From a virus, in IMG/VR virus record IMGVR_UViG_3300028712_000013, positions 1 to 24,545 of that record: a stretch of DNA of 24,545 bases. One strand, written 5' to 3'. Position numbers and translations under genes: made by a program. Positions 22,936 through 24,545 of the stretch are shown here, in pieces. Within the stretch, counting starts at the first letter, position 1. The number at the start of each line of letters is the position of its first letter. Below the pieces are notes generated by a model that had not been told where the DNA came from, did not search any database, and saw nothing but the letters and a program-made list of their open reading frames with translations.

Positions 22936-23847
22936 GAGGTTGCCGATGTGACGAATGCGAGCGGCTGCGCGACCATGTTCGATGACGATGCCGTTGTACC
23001 ATTCGACGCGAGTGCGGAACACTGGCGCGGCTTGCAACTCGCCGAGATCGCGCACATCCATCGGGCCATTCTGAATGCCCGACACGCGACCCGAGCCGAT
23101 GCTCAAGATATACATCGACGTTGCTGTTGCTGCGCCGCTTGCTGCCGCTTCGTCATAGGGCAGGATGTCGTCGCCGCCATTCGCGCCGTATGCAACGAGA
23201 ATCGGAAGATCGTTGTAGTTCGTGATGCGCCGCCCGAATGCATCGGCGGTGTACGTCACGAAGCCCGCGACAGCCGTCGTGCGCGCCGCTGCGGTGAACT
23301 TCCGGCGCAGACCCTTCGACATCAGATAGTGCGTCGGGTTATCGACGGTGTCGGTTGCGTCGTCGATCACACCGAGCGATAACGCTGCGCCGCCCGCAGT
23401 CGCGCCCGCTGAAATGACTTGCGCGTTCACGAGACGCTTCTGCAAGCCGTCGAATTCACGCGGGTTCGTGGATGAATCACCCTTGATGAATTTTTGCGTC
23501 CAGCCCGCCGCGAGCGATTTCACTTTCATGCGCTCGTGAGTTGCGCGCACGCCTGCGCCTTGCGTCTGGATGATGAAGCGGTCCACATCCAAATCGCCGC
23601 CCGCGATGACGAGCGATTCAGTTTGCGGATTGAGCACGCCGGACGATTCCGGAAATGCTTCGTTCACACCCCGGAAGCTGATGCCCGGTAGTGAGCCTTC
23701 GCGGTTGTACTTGAGTGCGTTGCCAGCGATGTCTTCGAACGGCAGGACTTGCAGAATATCTGATTCCTGCGCAAACATTTCGATGACAGCCGAACGCACG
23801 ATGTCGCCAGAGTTCAGCTTGGCGGCTTCGACGAGGGTCAGTGCCAT
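22921..23847 (-). CDS. Major capsid protein
   Basis: The 308-residue protein matches a common HK97-fold capsid group: MALTLVEAAKLN, a GDIVRSAVIEMFAQESDIL helix, VLPFEDIAGNALKYNREGSLPGI, FRGVNEAFPESSGVLNPQTE and LVIAGGDLDVDRFI, followed by the KFIKGDSSTNPREFDGLQKRL part. Hundreds of copies form the head shell. A scaffold-like gene precedes it. The ATG at 23847 has AAGGTG upstream. Confidence 0.92.
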   Translation of the reverse strand: MALTLVEAAKLNSGDIVRSAVIEMFAQESDILQVLPFEDIAGNALKYNREGSLPGISFRGVNEAFPESSGVLNPQTESLVIAGGDLDVDRFIIQTQGAGVRATHERMKVKSLAAGWTQKFIKGDSSTNPREFDGLQKRLVNAQVISAGATAGGAALSLGVIDDATDTVDNPTHYLMSKGLRRKFTAAARTTAVAGFVTYTADAFGRRITNYNDLPILVAYGANGGDDILPYDEAAASGAATATSMYILSIGSGRVSGIQNGPMDVRDLGELQAAPVFRTRVEWYNGIVIEHGRAAARIRHIGNLAIVA

Positions 23848-23874
23848 TGTTTCACCTTAAAGGATGTTCACCCT

Positions 23875-24545
23875 TTAGCGTGCAGCACCGTGCGCTTGTT
23901 GGGCGCGGAACTGTGTGATGCGTGCTTCGGGCGGGAGTTTGGAAAGATCAGCACCGCCCTTAGCGTTACCGTTGGTGCCTGTTGCACCGGAACCCTGTGC
24001 CCTCGGCCAGAGATGGGGAGCGTTCTCGCGCAGAGATGCCGCCCACTCTTCGGGCGTGAGGGGCGTCTTGCCGTCTTTGCCGAAGACAATTGTGTCGCCG
24101 CTCATGGCGATAACATTGCCGTCGTCGTCGATAGTCCAGCCCGCGCCCTTAGCGCGAAGCACGATGTCTTCTGTTGCTTCAGGCAGTGCGCCTGCCTTCT
24201 GCGATGCCTTGATGATTGATTCAGCCATCGCACGTTCTGCGAGCTTGTCGGCTTTTGCTTTCAGCTTGTCGGCGCGTGCAGTTTCAGCCTTGACCTTCTT
24301 ATCCCAATCCGCCGCCATGCGCTCGGTGCGTTTGTTCAACACTTCATCGAGCTTGCCCTGTTTGATTAGCGTCGCTTCTTCATCATCCACGAAGCGTTTG
24401 AGAATGGTGCGAACAGCTTCAGGGTCGATGCCGTCGAACTGCGCGAGATTGGCCTTGAGTTCTTTCTCTTTGCCGATCAACTCGCCGTTCTTCGCCTTCA
24501 GTCCGGCGACTTGCTCACTGACTGCTGCCTCGATCATGCCTTGCA
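23875..24545 (-). CDS. Capsid scaffold-like protein, 5' end cut by the window
   Basis: The reading frame is open to the right edge, and the ATG at 24537 has no well-placed ribosome site, so the true start is probably beyond the window. The visible 220+ residues are strongly helical and charged, with coiled-coil segments (LKAKNGELIGKEKELKANL, AETARADKLKAKADKLAERA), followed by a DDDGNVIAMSGDTIVFGKDGKTPLTPEEWAASL part and a disordered GATGTNGNAKGG tail. This and its place before the capsid gene suggest a scaffold protein that guides shell assembly. A protease domain might lie upstream outside the window. Confidence 0.72.
   Translation of the reverse strand, partial: QGMIEAAVSEQVAGLKAKNGELIGKEKELKANLAQFDGIDPEAVRTILKRFVDDEEATLIKQGKLDEVLNKRTERMAADWDKKVKAETARADKLKAKADKLAERAMAESIIKASQKAGALPEATEDIVLRAKGAGWTIDDDGNVIAMSGDTIVFGKDGKTPLTPEEWAASLRENAPHLWPRAQGSGATGTNGNAKGGADLSKLPPEARITQFRAQQAHGAAR

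Noticed and set aside
1-24545. tRNA genes, integrase, att sites, insertion sequences
   Set aside because: None could be supported; coding genes fill nearly the whole window and the gaps are under 100 bases.

Overview
This window is a dense block of phage structural genes, all read from the minus strand. Followed in the direction of transcription (high to low coordinates) it runs head genes, neck genes, tail tube, tail assembly chaperones, tape measure, tail tip and fibre proteins, then lysis genes. The long flexible-tail hallmarks suggest a siphovirus or a prophage of that type: a tube protein, a G/GT chaperone pair with a -1 frameshift, a 1313-residue tape measure, and no sheath or baseplate wedge genes. 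The lambda-R-like endolysin and moderately high GC (most lines counted by hand are about 55-63%) fit a proteobacterial host, but the host cannot be named from this sequence. No integrase, repressor, tRNA, att site or replication gene lies in the window.

Layout from the right edge: a truncated scaffold-like gene (23875-24545), major capsid protein (22921-23847), a small probable decoration protein (22509-22889), a protein with a C-terminal HeH/LEM-like motif (21893-22498), a small disordered protein (21587-21832), a strong intrinsic terminator (21510-21535), a small unknown protein (21140-21493), then four tightly coupled neck/tail-completion genes (19487-21133) and the tail tube protein (18230-19456). 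A secreted-enzyme-like GH12 gene (16721-18205) follows, in a position normally bare or holding an Ig-domain gene. The chaperones G and GT (15927-16720), tape measure (11982-15923), a small tail protein, a Cys-rich 76-residue protein, a giant 2205-residue modular tail tip protein (4669-11286), three further tail proteins, a large GH18-like adhesin (861-2891), two small membrane proteins and the start of an endolysin complete the block.

The most unusual theme is carbohydrate handling by the tail. One gene has a GH12 (cellulase/xyloglucanase) fold with both expected catalytic glutamates. Another has a GH18-like barrel whose catalytic motif is broken, apparently nested inside a cadherin-like repeat. 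The giant tip protein carries three copies of a roughly 200-residue beta-rich module, a LamG-like domain, about two dozen short Ala/Ser/Thr repeats and a CBM-like insert next to its tail-hub domain. Together these suggest a virion built to bind and cut a glucan or cellulose-like surface polymer before reaching the cell. That function is an inference from sequence motifs.
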